DNA of 64,000 nucleotides from Branchipolynoe longqiensis. Lineage: Eukaryota > Annelida > Polychaeta > Phyllodocida > Polynoidae. The notes under the pieces are model-generated. The model did not search any database and was not told the DNA's origin. It saw nothing but the letters and a program-made list of their open reading frames with translations. Shown here one piece after another: positions 20,881 to 32,898 of the stretch; the stretch's first letter is position 1, and each line of letters starts with the position of its first letter. The stretch is taken from the NCBI GenBank assembly GCA_030323885.1, contig CM059187.1:137612415-137676414 (forward strand), in the 5' to 3' direction. The translations under genes were made by a program, and so were the position numbers.

Positions 20881-21097
20881 AGACGGGATGGCCGAATGAG
20901 TTAGAGCATCGATCTTCCGTGTTGGTAGATCGTGGGATCGTGGGTTCGAAACCAATTACTTAAAAAGTGATACTTGTCACTTGCTAGCCAGACGCTCGGC
21001 ATTACTAGGATAGGGCAAGGGGCAGTGGAATGAGGAAGACCAATTGTCTGCGACTGAAATTTCCCCTGCTTAAACAACTAATGTACCAACAACAAAA
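20878..21097 (+). mobile_element. SINE-2, near full length
   Basis: Head GACGGGATGGCCGAATGAG; tail GCAGTGGAATGAGGAAGACC and CCCCTGCTTAAACAAC, ending AACAACAAAAAG. The GTCGAGTC block after the B-box is missing. Confidence 0.85.
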
Positions 21098-21270
21098 AGA
21101 AATCTGGCCTGATACTTGGTATTAATAGGATATGGCAAGGATTCATTTGCTCAGTATCAGGACAATGTGACTGAGTGGGATATAGTATCATGGTGCTTGT
21201 GGCCTGGTCTTCCAGTGCAGCAGCACTATGAAGTTACCACCAGTGTGCACGATGACGTGAAATCCTGACA
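21098..21270 (+). mobile_element. SINE-1 fragment
   Basis: Body from CCTGATACTTGGTATTAATAGG to CACGATGACGTG; both ends lost. Confidence 0.75.
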
Positions 21271-21330
21271 ACAACAAAAACGTTCCTTACAGATATTCAC
21301 ATCGATTTCCGCGGTTTACAGTTTCACCGA

Positions 21331-21652
21331 CCTGGCACGGTGGCTGAATCGGTAGAGCGCGGGCCTCGCGGGCGGGCGATCGGGAGTTCACTTCCCGGTC
21401 GAGTCAAACCAATGACTTATAAAATTGATACTTGTTGTTTCCTAGCTTGGCGCTTGGCATTAATAGGATAAGTCAAGGACTGGTTAGATCAGTGTCAGGA
21501 TAATGTGACTGAGTGGGATACCAGGTCATGGTGCCAAGGCCTGATTTCCCAGTGGGGCAGCACTATAAAGTCAGCTTGAGCGCACACTGTCACAAGTCGG
21601 TACCCATCCTGATATGACCTTAGATGTTGTCAGGATGTAAAACTCCAACCAA
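21331..21652 (+). mobile_element. SINE-1, full length
   Basis: Intact head (GCACGGTGGCTGAATCGG, GAGTTCACTTCCCGG) and tail ending at CTCCAACC. Confidence 0.9.
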
Positions 21653-21719
21653 GCATTTTGTTGAGTCGGGTCGCGCCGCTGTTGTGAGCTCAAGAGTGGC
21701 CCTGTGCTATTGATCGTGT

Positions 21720-22060
21720 GGCCGGATCAACTAGGCCACCGGGACGGAGGGGACAGAGAGGGGACGCAGGGGGCGTAGAGGGAGGAGGGGGTGGTGGGGC
21801 GGAGGGGGAGGAGTGGGGGGAGGGGCGGAGGGGCGGAGCGGTCGGCCCGAAGAGATGGCCTTGGGAAAGGACTGATAACAAGATGATATGTAAGCCCTCT
21901 AGCGGCCACCTCAGTATACACACTGTGCACTGAGTGTGTGTGTGGGGGGGGGGGGGGGGGGGGAGGGGGGGATGGGGGGTGTGTAGTGCAGGACGGTAGG
22001 GGGAAGTGGGTTGGTGAGTGTGAAGACCTCAGACAGTGAGGTGAAATTTGGGGGCGGTGT
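21720..22060. repeat. G-rich low-complexity segment with long G run
   Basis: GGAGG-type repeats (21735-21860) and an uninterrupted G run (about 21944-21962) followed by G6-G7 runs. Strong G-quadruplex potential on plus. Confidence 0.8.
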
Positions 22061-22089
22061 AATTAGAGGGTAGGGAACTCGCAGGCCAC

Positions 22090-22800
22090 AACAACCATTG
22101 TCCACATGTCTATAGGGGCACACTGTTGTGTGACTGGCCACAGCGGCCATTGTCCACATGTCTACAGGGGCACAGTCATGTGTGGCTGGCTACAACAAAC
22201 ATTGTCTACATGTATAGAGGGGCACACTCATGTGTCACAAGCAACAGTGGCCATTGTCTACATTTTTAATGGGGAACACTCATTTGTGGCTGGTTACAGC
22301 GAACATTGTCCACATGTCTACATGGGCACATTCATGTGTGGCTGGTTACAGCGAACATTGTCCACATGTCTCATCATCATCATCATGCTGTCAGTCGCAA
22401 TGCGACAAAGACTGCTTTCATTACTTGACTGCCGCTCTCCATTTAGCTCTATGCTGTGAGAGCGATGTCCATGTGCCAGTCTTAATGTCTCTCAGCTTCA
22501 GGTTTCTCTTGATAGTATCCTTGAACCGGAGATGAGGGCGCCCTCTCTTTCTGTAACCAGAAGACATATATTTGAGAGTAGAGGATCTGCTTTGGTAGCC
22601 TGTCTGATGACATCCTCATGTGCCCATGTAGACATCCACATGTCTACATGGGCCCATTCATGTGTGGCTGGTTACAGCGACCATTGTCTACATGTCTACA
22701 GGGGCACACTTGAGTGTGGCTGGCTACAGTGACCGTTGTCTACATGTCTATAGGGACACACTCAAATATGACCATTATCTACATGTCTACGAGATTCACT
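22090..22800. repeat. 52-bp minisatellite interrupted by a LINE end
   Basis: Units keep CATTGTCCACATGTCTAC at exactly 52-bp steps (22101, 22153, 22205, 22257), about eight to nine copies in total. The LINE fragment divides the array. Confidence 0.9.
22372..22634 (-). mobile_element. 5'-truncated LINE, 263 bp, with end of its reverse-transcriptase ORF
   Basis: Perfect 11-bp target duplication tccacatgtct (22361-22371, 22635-22645). On minus the frame reads RKRGRPHLRFKD, then TIKRNLKLRDIKTGTW and HRAKWRAAVK before TAA, the kind of C-terminal tail found after the RT domain of many animal LINEs. The 3' end is (TGA)n. Classification to a LINE clade is not possible from this piece. Confidence 0.8.
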
Positions 22801-22856
22801 CGTGTGTGGCTGGCATTTTGCTTCACGAGACATGACGACCAAACACTTCAGATATA

Positions 22857-23235
22857 CCAGACGCGGTGGCCGAATCGGTAGATCACGGGCCTCTCGTGTG
22901 TGAGCTCGGGAGTTTGGTTTCTCAGACGAGTCAAACCAATGACGTATCAAATTGAAACTTGTCGCCTCCTAGCCTGTTGCTTGACATTAATAGGATATGG
23001 TAAGAACTGGTTCGCTCATCATCATCATCATCATGCTGTCGGTCGCGATGCGACAAAGACTGCTTTCATTACTGGTTCGCTCAGTGTGAGGATAATGTGA
23101 CTGAGTGGGATATCGGGTCATGGTGCCACCCACCTGATTTCCCAGCAGGGCAGCACTATAAAGTCACCATGAGTACCCACTGTCACAAGTCCCATCCTGA
23201 TATGACCTTAGATGTTGCCAGGACGTGATACTCCA
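22857..23235 (+). mobile_element. SINE-1 with nested 52-bp LINE end
   Basis: Head GCGGTGGCCGAATCGGTAG; interrupted at 23019-23070; tail complete to GATACTCCAGCAAC. Confidence 0.85.
23019..23070 (-). mobile_element. Very short LINE 3' end
   Basis: The same (TGA)n-tailed 3' end as at 22.4 and 47.4 kb, only 52 bp long, between perfect 13-bp duplications actggttcgctca. Confidence 0.85.
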
Positions 23236-23335
23236 GCAACTCATCCTCCAGACATGTATAAGATGGGCACTGTAGCGGTGTAACCGACCAAGTCACCATC
23301 CCCTTTGGGATCCTGTTTATGTAATAAATGTTCGT

Positions 23336-23628
23336 TTGTTGGGTCTTCACGTCCTTGCCAGATGATCTAATGCCATGTCAGATGTCAGATATATGACAGC
23401 GTGCACACATGCCGACTTTATAGGAGTGCCCCACTGGGATACCTGGCCATCAGCACCATGACCCAACAGCCAATTCAGTCAGACCATCCTGATTCTGAGC
23501 AAACCCCCTTTCCTCAGCGCCAAGCTTCATTTTGTAAATCCTCAGTTTGACTCAGTCAAGGTTTGACCCCACGACCTTCCATACTAGTAAGGCTAGCGCT
23601 TTTGCCGATTCGGTCATCCCATCCGGAA
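23336..23628 (-). mobile_element. SINE-1, diverged
   Basis: Reverse copy from TTCACGTCCTTGCCAGATG to GATTCGGTCATCCCATCCGG. Confidence 0.75.
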
Positions 23629-23756
23629 TATAAATCCTTTTTTCTTAAATCTAAATAAATTAAGAAAACCTGCTCATCCAAATGTGAGCTTGACTTCAAG
23701 AGCCGGGAAGTGAATGAATCAGAAGCTTTCTGAGATGAGATGCCCAGCTGCGACTG

Positions 23757-25235
23757 TGGGTGAATCAAGGGGGGTGGGGGGATTTGTAGGACACTTGGCT
23801 AGGTCTGTGGGTGTATGAAGGGGGGGGGGGGTGGATTTGTAGGACACTTGGCTAGGTCTGTGGGTGTATGAAGAGGGGGGGGGGGATTTGTAGGACACTT
23901 GGCTTGGTCTGTGGGTGAATGAAGGAGGGGGGATTTGTAGGACACTTGGCTTGGTCTGTGGGTGAATGAATGGGGGGGATTTGTAGGACACTTGGCTAGG
24001 TCTGTGGGTGTATGAAGGGGGGGGGGGGATTTGTAGGACACTTGGCTTGGTCTGTGGGTGAATGAATGAGGGGGGATTTGTAGGACACTTGGCTATGGTC
24101 TGTGGGTGAATGAAGGAGGGGGGATTTGTAGGACACTTGGCTTGGTCTGTGGGTGAATGAATGAGGGGGGATTTGTAGGACACTTGGCTAGGTCTGTGGG
24201 TGAATGAAGGGGGGGGGATTTGTAGGACACTTGGCTAGGTCTGTGGGTGTATGAAGGAGGGGGGATTTGTAGGACACTTGGCTAGGTCTGTGGGTGAATG
24301 AAGGGGGGGGGGGGAATTGTAGGACACTTGGCTAGGTCTGTGGGTGTATGAATGGGGGGGGGGATTTGTAGGACACTTGGCTAGGTCTGTGGGTGTATGA
24401 AGGAGGGGGGATTTGTAGGACACTTGGCTAGGTATGTGGGTGAATGAAGGGGGGGGGGGATTTGTAGGACACTTGGCTAGGTCTGTGGGTGTATGAAGGG
24501 GGGGGGGGGGATTTGTAGGACACTTGGCTAGGTCTGTGGGTGAATGAAGGAGGGGGGATTTGTAGGGACACTTGGCTAGGTCTGTGGGTGTATGAAGGGG
24601 GGGGCGTAATTGTAGGACACTTGGCTAGATCTGTGGTTGAATGAAGGGGGGGGGGAATTGTAGGACACTTGGATAGATCTGAGGAGATTTGTAGGATACT
24701 TGGCTTGGTCTTTGGGTGGATGAACTGGGGATTTATAGGACGCTTGTCTAGGTCTGTGGGTGAATGAAGGGGGGGATTTGTAGGACGCTTGGCTAGGTCT
24801 GTGGATGGATGAAGGGGGGATTTGTAGGATGGCTGGCTAGGTCTGTGGGTGAATGAAAGGGGGATTTGTAGGATGCTTGGCTAGGTCTGTGGGTGAATGA
24901 AGGGGGTATTTGTAGGATGCTTGGCTAGGTCTGTGGGTGAATGAAGGAGGGGCGATTTGTAGGATGCATGGCTAGGTCTGTGGGTGAATGAAGGAGGGGC
25001 GATTTGTAGGATGCATGGCTAGGTCTGTGGGTGAATGAAGGGGGGGATTTGTAGGATGCTTGGCTAGGTCTGTGGGTGAATGAAGCGGGTGATTTGTAGG
25101 ATGCTTGGCTAGGTCTGTGGGTGAATGAAGGGGGGATTTGTAGGATGCTTGGCTAGATCTGTGGGTGAATGAAGGAGGGGCGATTTGTAGGACGCATGGC
25201 TAGGTCTGTGGGTGAATGAATGAGGGGTTCTCCAG
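23757..25235. repeat. 47-bp minisatellite, about 31 copies
   Basis: Each unit holds a G run of variable length (about 3 to 13), ATTTGTAGGACACTTGG, CTAGGTCTGTGGGTG and AATGAA. The right third (from about 24820) switches to GATGCTTGG/GATGCATGG variants, so subtypes are spatially segregated. Minus frames (KCPTNPPSFIHPQT) are array translations. Confidence 0.95.
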
Positions 25236-25487
25236 GACGACTGGCTTAGCGGCTAAGTCTGTGTGTGGGTGGAAATGTCTTTCGGTGCAATGTCGTCCAT
25301 GGCTGTGAGTGCTGATCCCTTTGGACCGCTGCCATAACTCAGTGGCTTCAGTCCTCCCGGACAGCCTACATCTGGTATGTAGAGCAGGGAGGCGGTGGTG
25401 ACGCTTACCATTGGCAGCCAGCGGCAAGAAGCCGAAACCGAGCGAGGCTGACTTCGCATGTCACTTCCGGTTAAAGCTGCACAGTCC
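25236..25487. other. Unrecognised, ending in a MITE-1 TIR scrap
   Basis: GTTAAAGCTGCACAGTCCGATGG at 25470-25492 is a MITE-1 end fused directly to a SINE-1. No coding signal. Confidence 0.45.
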
Positions 25488-25790
25488 GATGGAAATGGGG
25501 ATTCGAACCCGCGGGTTCGAACCCTGGTTGAATCAATCCAATGACTTAAAAGTTGATTCTTGTCGCTTCCTAGCCAGGCGCTTGATATTATTAGGATAGG
25601 GCAAGGACTGGTTGGTTCAGCGTCAGGATAATGTGACAGAGCGGGATATCAGGTCATGGTACTGGCAGCCTGATCTCCCAGTGGGGCAGCACTGAAAGGT
25701 CGCCATGAGTGCACCCTGTCACAAGTCGATACCCATCCTGATTTGAACTTATATGTTGCCAGGAAGTAAAACTACAACAACCAACCAACA
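25488..25790 (+). mobile_element. SINE-1
   Basis: The B-box is doubled (ATTCGAACCCGCGGGTTCGA). Body and tail complete. Confidence 0.85.
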
Positions 25791-25869
25791 ACCATTATTA
25801 ACTTGTAGAGTTGACAGCCTTATAAATTATAAACAATATATATCGATTGCATTTATATAGAATGTGTTC

Positions 25870-26290
25870 GTTTTGAGGAGAGGGGAGCTGACTGCAGGTG
25901 GCGTCGGGGACGGGGGCGGGGTGTGAGGGAGGCGAGGGGGGAGGGGGGCGAGGATAGATGTGCGGCTTATTGGTGTGTCATTGGGGCGGGGATGGGTGTG
26001 AGGGGGGCGGGTATGGGGGTTTGAGGTGGGGCGTGGTCGGGGATGGGTGTGTGGAGGATGGGGGTGGTGGGTGGATGAAGGATTGATGGAGGGGTGAGGA
26101 GGGGTGCGGGGGAGGGGGACGGGTCGGAGGCTGGGTGTGCCGAGATAGGGATGGTGTGTGGGGAGGGGGGGGAGGCCCCAGGCAGTGGGGTAAGGAGGGT
26201 GGGGGAGGATAGTGCGTGTGCGGATGTTGGGGGGAGGGGATGGGGAGGGGCTTGATGGGCGTGATGGTGGGGGGGGGGGGGGGGATCGAC
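25870..26290. repeat. G-rich low-complexity segment
   Basis: GGGGCGGG, GATGGGTGTG and GGAGGGG words throughout, and a G run at about 26270-26284. Frames are Pro-rich on minus. Confidence 0.8.
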
Positions 26291-26336
26291 CTACACCGTG
26301 GTATTGCCGGGAGGCTGGAGGCTGGGACGTATCTAT

Positions 26337-26542
26337 ATACAGGAACAACTCTCTAAACGACCACTTCCACAGATCGACTGCTCCCCTATATCGATCACTT
26401 TATTTGGGTCCCAAATATTCACTCATTCAATACTATTGGCAACAATTTTGGTGTAAATGCAATCCCTAAACCGACCACCTCCCTAAATGGACCATTTAAA
26501 GTCGGTCCCATGGTCGGTCGATTTAGAGGGATTTTAGTGTAG
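26337..26542. mobile_element. pogo/Tigger-like MITE, second copy
   Basis: It shares AACTCTCTAAACGACCAC at the left, GGTCGATTTAGAGGGATTT at the right and the internal TTTATTTGGGTCCCAAA with the 17.6-kb element, in reverse arrangement. Confidence 0.65.
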
Positions 26543-27219
26543 AATCAATGAGATATTCACTTACGATGATAAAGGTGGAGCTATGAGATCAATATATGTC
26601 TGTCATCGCAGATGCCGTCACCGTCGTTGGGGTAAACAAATATATACACAGCACGTGGGTGCAGCAAAAAAAAAAAAAAAAACTTAGAGAGGATTTGTTT
26701 TACACCAGTAGGAATCCCCAACAAATGTGTTGAATCAGGATAGCAATCATTGGAAGTTGTGATAGCAGAGTGATTTTAGTAGTTACATATAATAATATAA
26801 TTTACAATAATCCATAAGTGTCTCATTGCTTACCATGACCCTATGTTGTGTATAAAAAAGTTATGCAAATATTTTTCTGAATGTAATAAACTCCCCATAC
26901 GACGCTGCGTGAGGGAGGGTGGGAACCTGCTGTTGGAGCAACCTGGATGGCGGGGACCTGCTCCGAACCACTGTAACCTCCCCTGCTGCCAGCCTCGGTC
27001 TGGCTAGCATGCTTCTCGGCCGACTGTGGTCCGAAATTTGCTTTCGAGTCTAAATAAACTGCGGTCTTTTGTGTACTAGCCAGAGCTTAGGTCAAGAGCT
27101 CTCTCCGAACTAATTACTGTTGTCTTGTCTCTTATTTGGACTGATCAATAATATGAGAGTTAACCTGCATGATAACCAATGAACGCTTTGTTTGTGCTAA
27201 TCTTTACCTTATATGTTAC
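26543..27219. other. No gene recognised; poly-A run
   Basis: A18 at about 26667-26684; the rest is unique-looking. Confidence 0.45.
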
Positions 27220-27571
27220 TTAAAGCTGCATAGTCCAATGAAGTATTAACATTTTCAAACCCAAAGCAATTATCTAGATTATGTTCTACATATCTTCTTT
27301 AGCTACTGGTGCATTTATCAAGCATTTGTTTCTGTACAGAAGGGAATAAATACTGAGTCAATTTAATAGAACCTGTTAATGCAGAAGCCTCTGATGTCAG
27401 AGTGTTGGGGTGCTTGCCAAAACTAATTTTACATATCAAATATCTCAAAAGTTATCCATTTAAAATCAAAGTTATTTCAAACTGTAGTAAAGTAGATACT
27501 AATGATCAATCAAATATATTTATCTTAGAAAAATGACAGAAACTCAAAACCATCGGACCATGATAATTTAA
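27220..27571 (+). mobile_element. MITE-1, full length
   Basis: TTAA at both ends, AGCTGCATAGTCCAATG left, right TIR slightly decayed (CATCGGACCATGATAA). 352 bp. Confidence 0.85.
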
Positions 27572-27721
27572 CCTGCATGGCAACCGATGTCCTCTAGTTG
27601 CTTAGCATTGCATGCTGGTGGCACGGGTAGTGTTGATTTCAACGAGCAGGGCAGCAGCAGTTGGAATGGCTCGAGTGCTGACATACAAGATGGCCGAATG
27701 AGCTGTGCATCCACTTCAAAC

Positions 27722-27917
27722 ACCGTCCTGATATGACCTTAGATGTTGCCAGGACCTGAAATTCCAACAACCAACCACCCAATCAAACACCGGCTGAATC
27801 AAACCAATGTTTTTAAAATGTATACTTGTCACTACTTATCCTGGTGTTCAGCCTTACTAGGATAGGACAAGGAGCAGCAATAGAATGTCTTCATTTTGCG
27901 ATTAAAATTACTCCCGC
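27722..27917 (+). mobile_element. SINE-1 tail followed by partial SINE-2
   Basis: 27722-27780 is a SINE-1 3' end (CCTGATATGACCTTAGATG to CCAACCACCC). 27785-27917 is SINE-2 body (GCTGAATCAAACC to ACTCCCGCTTA) with a decayed tail. Confidence 0.65.
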
Positions 27918-28611
27918 TTAAAGCTGTATAGTCCGATGAAAACATCAAATTTTCAAAACCAAAGCAGTGATCTAGATTTGATTCGACATATCTAACTTAG
28001 ATACTGGTGCACTTTTGTCAAACATTTGTCACCACATAGCATTGAATACCAAGCCAATTTATAGAACCTGTTACTGCAGAAGCATATGGTGTCAGAGTTT
28101 AGGAGCGCTTGCCAAAATAAATTTTGTATGCGTGCACTTCAAATATATCAAAGCCAGATGGGATGGCCGAATGAGTTGAGCGTCCGTTTTCTGTTTTGGG
28201 GGATGCGAACGCATGGGTTCGTGGGTTCAAACCCTGGTCGAGTCAAACCAATTACTTAAAAATGTATACTTGCCGCTTCCTAGCCAGGCGCTCAGCATTA
28301 TTAGGATAGGGCAACGACTGGTTGGCTCAGTGTCAGGATAATGTGACTGAGTGGGATATCAGGTCATGGTGCTGGAGGCCTGGTCTCCCAGTGGGCAGCA
28401 CTGTAAAGTGGTGATGGGTGTGCACTGTCACAAGTGAGCACCTGTCCTGATATGACCTTAGATGTTGCTAGGACGTAAAACAACAACAAACAAACAAAGA
28501 AAATATCTCAAAAGTGAGCCATGTAAAATACAAGATACTTCAAACTACAGTAAGGTAGATTTATCTCAGAAAACGACTGAAACTCAAAATCATCGGACTG
28601 TGTATCTTTAA
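27918..28611 (+). mobile_element. MITE-1 carrying a nested SINE-1
   Basis: TTAA at both ends. Split at about 28150; the flanks aaatatatcaaag and aaatatctcaaaag form an imperfect target duplication of 13-14 bp. Confidence 0.85.
28153..28497 (+). mobile_element. SINE-1 with SINE-2-type head
   Basis: Head GATGGGATGGCCGAATGAG (as in SINE-2) with the SINE-1 body and a CAACAACAAACAAAC tail. Confidence 0.85.
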
Positions 28612-28890
28612 TGATCAATGAAGAGTACACAAATAAAACCTAAGAGCATACATAAACTATGTGTGAAACAGCCACTACCGGGTGTGTGTGGGGGTTGTGC
28701 TAATTGACGCAGAAGGCGGTCAAACAAGTCGCACCGTCCGCACATCGATCTCCGTATAACTGAAGCCAGACGCGTGAGTCGCTATCGATCCCCGCAACGA
28801 GGCCGTTGTCATGGCGACGTGGTGCTGCCCTCTGGCAGCGTGGCGGGGAGTTGCTGCGGTGTCCTGGTGGCCTGATAAGGTCACGGCGCA
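28612..28890. other. GC-richer segment, no gene recognised
   Basis: A 70-residue minus frame (28700-28912) has several Cys and Arg but no recognisable domain, start context or splice sites. Confidence 0.35.
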
Positions 28891-29862
28891 GTGAGCAGAG
28901 AATCACATGCACAAACCGCTAAGTATAGGTTATATCGACTTCTGTGTTAGTATAAACAGTGTATAGTGAATTGCATCCATGAACCGCTAAGTATAGGTTG
29001 TATCGTCTACTGTGTTAGTATAAACAGTGTATAGCGAATCGCATCCATGAACCGCTAAGTATATGTTATATCGTCTACTGTGTTAGTATAAACAGTGTAT
29101 AGTGAATGGCATCCATGAACCGCTAAGTATAGGTTACATCGTCTACTCTGTTAGTATAAACAGTGCCTAGTGAATCACATCCACAAACCGCTAAGTATAG
29201 GTTATATCGTCTACTGTGTTAGTATAAACAGTGCATAGCGAATCACATCCATAAACCGCCAAGTATATGTTATATCGTCTACTGTGTTAGTATAAACAGT
29301 GCATAGGGAATCACATCCACAAACCGCTAAGTACATGTTATAACGTCTACTCTGTTAGTATAAACAGTGTATAGCGAATTGCATCCACAAACCGCTGTTA
29401 AATTGTCTAGACACTGTTTAGCGAATCACATCCACAAGCCACTAAGTATATGCTATATTGTCTACTAAACAGTGTATAACGAATCATATCCACAAACCGC
29501 TAACTGTATAATATTATGTTATATCATCTACTATGTGAGTAAACAGTGTACATGTATAAGGATTCACATACAAACCACTAACTGTATAATATTATGTTAT
29601 ACCATCTACTGTGCGAGTATAAACAGTGTATAGCAAATCACATGCACAAACCACTAAGTATGTGTCATATTGTCTACTATATGAGTATAAACAGTGTAGA
29701 GAAAATCACATCCACAAACCACTAACTATATATGTTACAACATCCACTATGCAGCTATGAGTATAAACAGTGTACAGCAAATCACATCCACAAACCGCTA
29801 ACTATGTTATATAGTATATGTAAATATAAACAGTGAATAACAAATCACATCCGTGGAGTGCT
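28890..29862. repeat. 68-bp minisatellite, about 14 copies
   Basis: CACAAACCGCTAAGTATAGG recurs at 28921, 28989, 29057 and 29125 (AAGTA positions), exactly 68 bp apart. Right-hand copies are more diverged and contain deletions. Confidence 0.95.
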
Positions 29863-30175
29863 GACAATATTCGCTAGGTAATCCCCTATATACTATACAT
29901 ATATGTGATGCTTAAGCATTATGCGAGTATAAAGGCATGAAAGGGATTATATGTTTATTTCCTACCTTATTACTGATGGGGTGGCTTACTTGATGTATGG
30001 CTCCCCACTCCAACCACGTGACCCGTGGCGCCACCACCGGCACACTTCTATCCTGGACGCTACACTGTCACTTTGGGGGAGGGGGGGGACAGGGGGGGGG
30101 GGGCGCTAGGGCAATGCCAGAGAATATATTATCTCAACCCACTACTTTGTCGTCTTCTTCATTTGTACTGTAGTC
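29863..30175. other. No gene; G-rich patch
   Basis: GGGGGAGGGGGGGGAC at about 30074 and a G run at 30092; otherwise unremarkable. Confidence 0.4.
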
Positions 30176-30178
30176 AGC

Positions 30179-30179
<1 letters not shown>

Positions 30180-30233
<54 letters not shown>
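30180..30233. repeat. (TA)n microsatellite
   Basis: About 27 dinucleotides, one interruption. Confidence 0.95.
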
Positions 30234-30482
30234 ATCTACTTGTGCCTTCCTTCTTTTACTGTCTATGAGACATTAGTTTGCGAACTGGTGTTACTCCTCT
30301 GGGACTAGTGAGCAACTCGCTAGTGACTCCAGATGTCCCTATATGCAGGTCACACACGCAGGGCGTGCCCCGGGATTGCTGATTGTTGGGAAGGTGCATA
30401 GTCTATTGGCTAATTTATTTTGAAACTGTAGCCAGTTGAGGAATGGCAGTGGTGGTGGCGTGTGGGTGTCAAACACGAGTAG

Positions 30483-30818
30483 TTGGTTGGTTGTTGGACT
30501 TGTATGTCCTGGCAACATATGAGGTCATATCAGGATGGGTACCAATGTGTGACAGTGCGCACTCTTGGTGACCTTATAGTGCTGACCGCCCACTGGGAGA
30601 CCAGACCACCAGTACCATTACCTGATATCCCACTCAGTCGCATTATCCTGACACTGAGCCAACCTGTCCTTGCCCTATCCTATTAATGTCGAGCACCTGG
30701 CTAGAAAGCGACAAGTATCAATTATGTAAGTCATTGGTTTGAATCAACTGAGAACTGAACTTTCGACCTTTCGCATGGGAAGCCTGTGCTTTACCGATTC
30801 AGCGACCCGTCCGTTGAA
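30483..30818 (-). mobile_element. SINE-1, full length
   Basis: It starts with GTTGGTTGGTTGTTGG and ends at GATTCAGCGACCCGTCCG. Confidence 0.85.
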
Positions 30819-31059
30819 ACGCGGGAAAAGAGGTCACTCTAAAACAGGGCTCCTATCGCTTTCCGAGAATCGGGACCAGTTGGAATTGTCACCAACAACC
30901 AATGAACACCTTTTAGGCTATAAAATTAATTCTACGGGTACTATTAAACTATTTAACTGCCATCTCTCTCTAGGTAAATACACCCTACTTAGGGCTCTAG
31001 ATATGTTCCTCCAAATACAGCGCTAAATGAAACAGCGCTATATGTGGTCAACAGGGCAT

Positions 31060-31140
31060 AGCTAGAGATTGTTTGTTGAGGGCTTCATGTCCTAGCAACA
31101 TCTAAGATCATATCAGGACAGGTACCTACTTGTTACAGCC
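31060..31140 (-). mobile_element. SINE-1 3' end fragment
   Basis: CATGTCCTAGCAACATCTAAG to CTACTTGTTACAG. Confidence 0.7.
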
Positions 31141-31349
31141 TCACATGTTGATTGTAGTATTGTTAGATGGCCCGCGCATGTGTTGTGTGTGTCCGAATGC
31201 AACAGAAATAACCCAGGTTTTATTCTCATGTACAGAGGTTGGAAAGAGGCTGTTGCTTGACTGACTGACTGACTGGAGAGTTTGTAAACACTGTGGCATT
31301 TGGTATTGGCACCGATAAATCGGTCCGATGGTGAAAGTCGACCACTTCC

Positions 31350-31761
31350 TAGATAAAAGATTCACCCGGTACTTGTAGTACACGGGTGAAGACCAGCCTT
31401 ATATAAATACAGGCGAAAATAGCGTTAGTGTGGAACAAGAAGTAGAATGCCTCGCACCCATATCAAATGGTTACTTATATCAGAACAGAGTTGATGAAAT
31501 GGGAGAGAATGCAAAAAGACAAGATGGCGGCCAGAGAATGCCATCAATTTCACTTTTAAATTGCATTAAAATATATGTTTTATTATATTTTCCAACTCAA
31601 AAGTAGCGGGTAAACATGAAGACAAAGAATAAATGTTGCTTCGTAGATTGTGAAATTAGGCTCTGATAAAGACTCATTTCATTAGTCCGATTTTTTGACC
31701 ATTTTTATATAAGGCTGGTTTTCACCCGTGTACTGGAAGTACGGGATGAATCTTTTATCTA
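31350..31761 (+). mobile_element. MITE-2 copy 3
   Basis: TAGATAAAAGATTCACCCG at the left and GAATCTTTTATCTA at the right. Flanks accacttcc and acgacttcc (8/9). TIRs of about 60 bp, running through ACCAGCCTTATATAAA. Confidence 0.9.
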
Positions 31762-31974
31762 ACGACTTCCAAGTAACACAGCCAAGTCAACTTGAGTCTA
31801 GTCACCGAAGGGTTGGAGAGGCAGGAAGGAAAAAGGACGGGATCCGCAGTCAAAGAGCGCAGAGCAGCAGTGAAAAGGGAAAAGAGCCCCATCCAAGCAA
31901 ACAAGCTCCTTTGATCAGGAGGAGAAGTACTCCCGGGAGAAAGAAAATAAAAGAACATGTAGGATTGTGGAAAG

Positions 31975-32265
31975 AGAAGTGAGGAGATGGTGGGGAGATG
32001 GTGGGGAGATGGTGGGAGATGGTGGGGAGATGGTGGGGAGATGGTGGGGAGATGGTAGGGAGATGGTGGGGAGATGGTGGGGAGATGGTGAGGAGATGGT
32101 GGGGAGAAGGGAGGAGATGGTGGGTAATAGTGGGGAGATGCTTGGGAGATGGTGGGGAGATGGTGGGGACATGGTGTGGAGATGGTGGTGAGATGGTGGG
32201 GAGATGGTGGGGACATGTGGGGAGATGGTCGGGACATGGTGGGGAAATGGTGGGAGATGGTGGGT
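31975..32265. repeat. (GGGGAGATGGTG)n array, first locus
   Basis: About 25 units of 11-12 bp. Both strands stay open because most units are 12 bp. Confidence 0.95.
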
Positions 32266-32482
32266 AAGTCAAAGAGCCATGCCTCATTGCTCTGTGGTGA
32301 CCAGTCAACGAGCCAGAGATACAATGGAGTAGTGGTGGTAGGATGTGAAAAGTTGGCTGGCCTACCCCTGCAATAGTTCTTATAGATAATTCCAGGAGAG
32401 GACACTGTCAGCTGAAGGAACATAGCAGTGGTGGGGACCGAGTGGAGTCCAGACAGCAAGTGGGTGTTTGCATAATCAAAGA

Positions 32483-32898
32483 TAGATAAAGGATTCACCC
32501 GGTACTCGCAGTACACGCGTGAAGACCAGCCTTATATAAAAACGGTCGAAAAATCGGGCTAATGAACTACTGAGTCTTTATGAGAGCCTAATTTCACAAT
32601 CTAAGAAGCAACATTTATTCTTTGTATATGTCTTCATATTTACCCGTTACCTTTGAGTTGAATAATATAATAAAACATCTGGTTTAATAAGATTTAAAAG
32701 TGAAATCGACGGCGTTCTAGCGCCGCCATATTGTCTTTTTGCATTCTCACACATTTCACCAACTCTGTGCCTATATATGTAGCCATTTGATCCTGGAACC
32801 ACAGTTTCTACTTCATGTTCCATACTAAAGCTATTTTCGCCCGTATTTACACTACGTTGTCATTCACCCATGAACTACAAGGTTGAATCTTTTATCCA
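32483..32898 (-). mobile_element. MITE-2 copy 4
   Basis: TAGATAAAGG to CTTTTATCCA. Flanks aatcaaaga and aataaaaga (8/9). Confidence 0.9.

Noticed and set aside
23719..25427. CRISPR-like appearance of regular repeats (also at 28.9 and 41.3 kb)
   Set aside because: Units are contiguous and the parts between the conserved words are themselves repeated, so there are no unique spacers; the genome is eukaryotic.
30180..30233. TATA-rich runs as promoters
   Set aside because: They are long TA microsatellites with no gene downstream.
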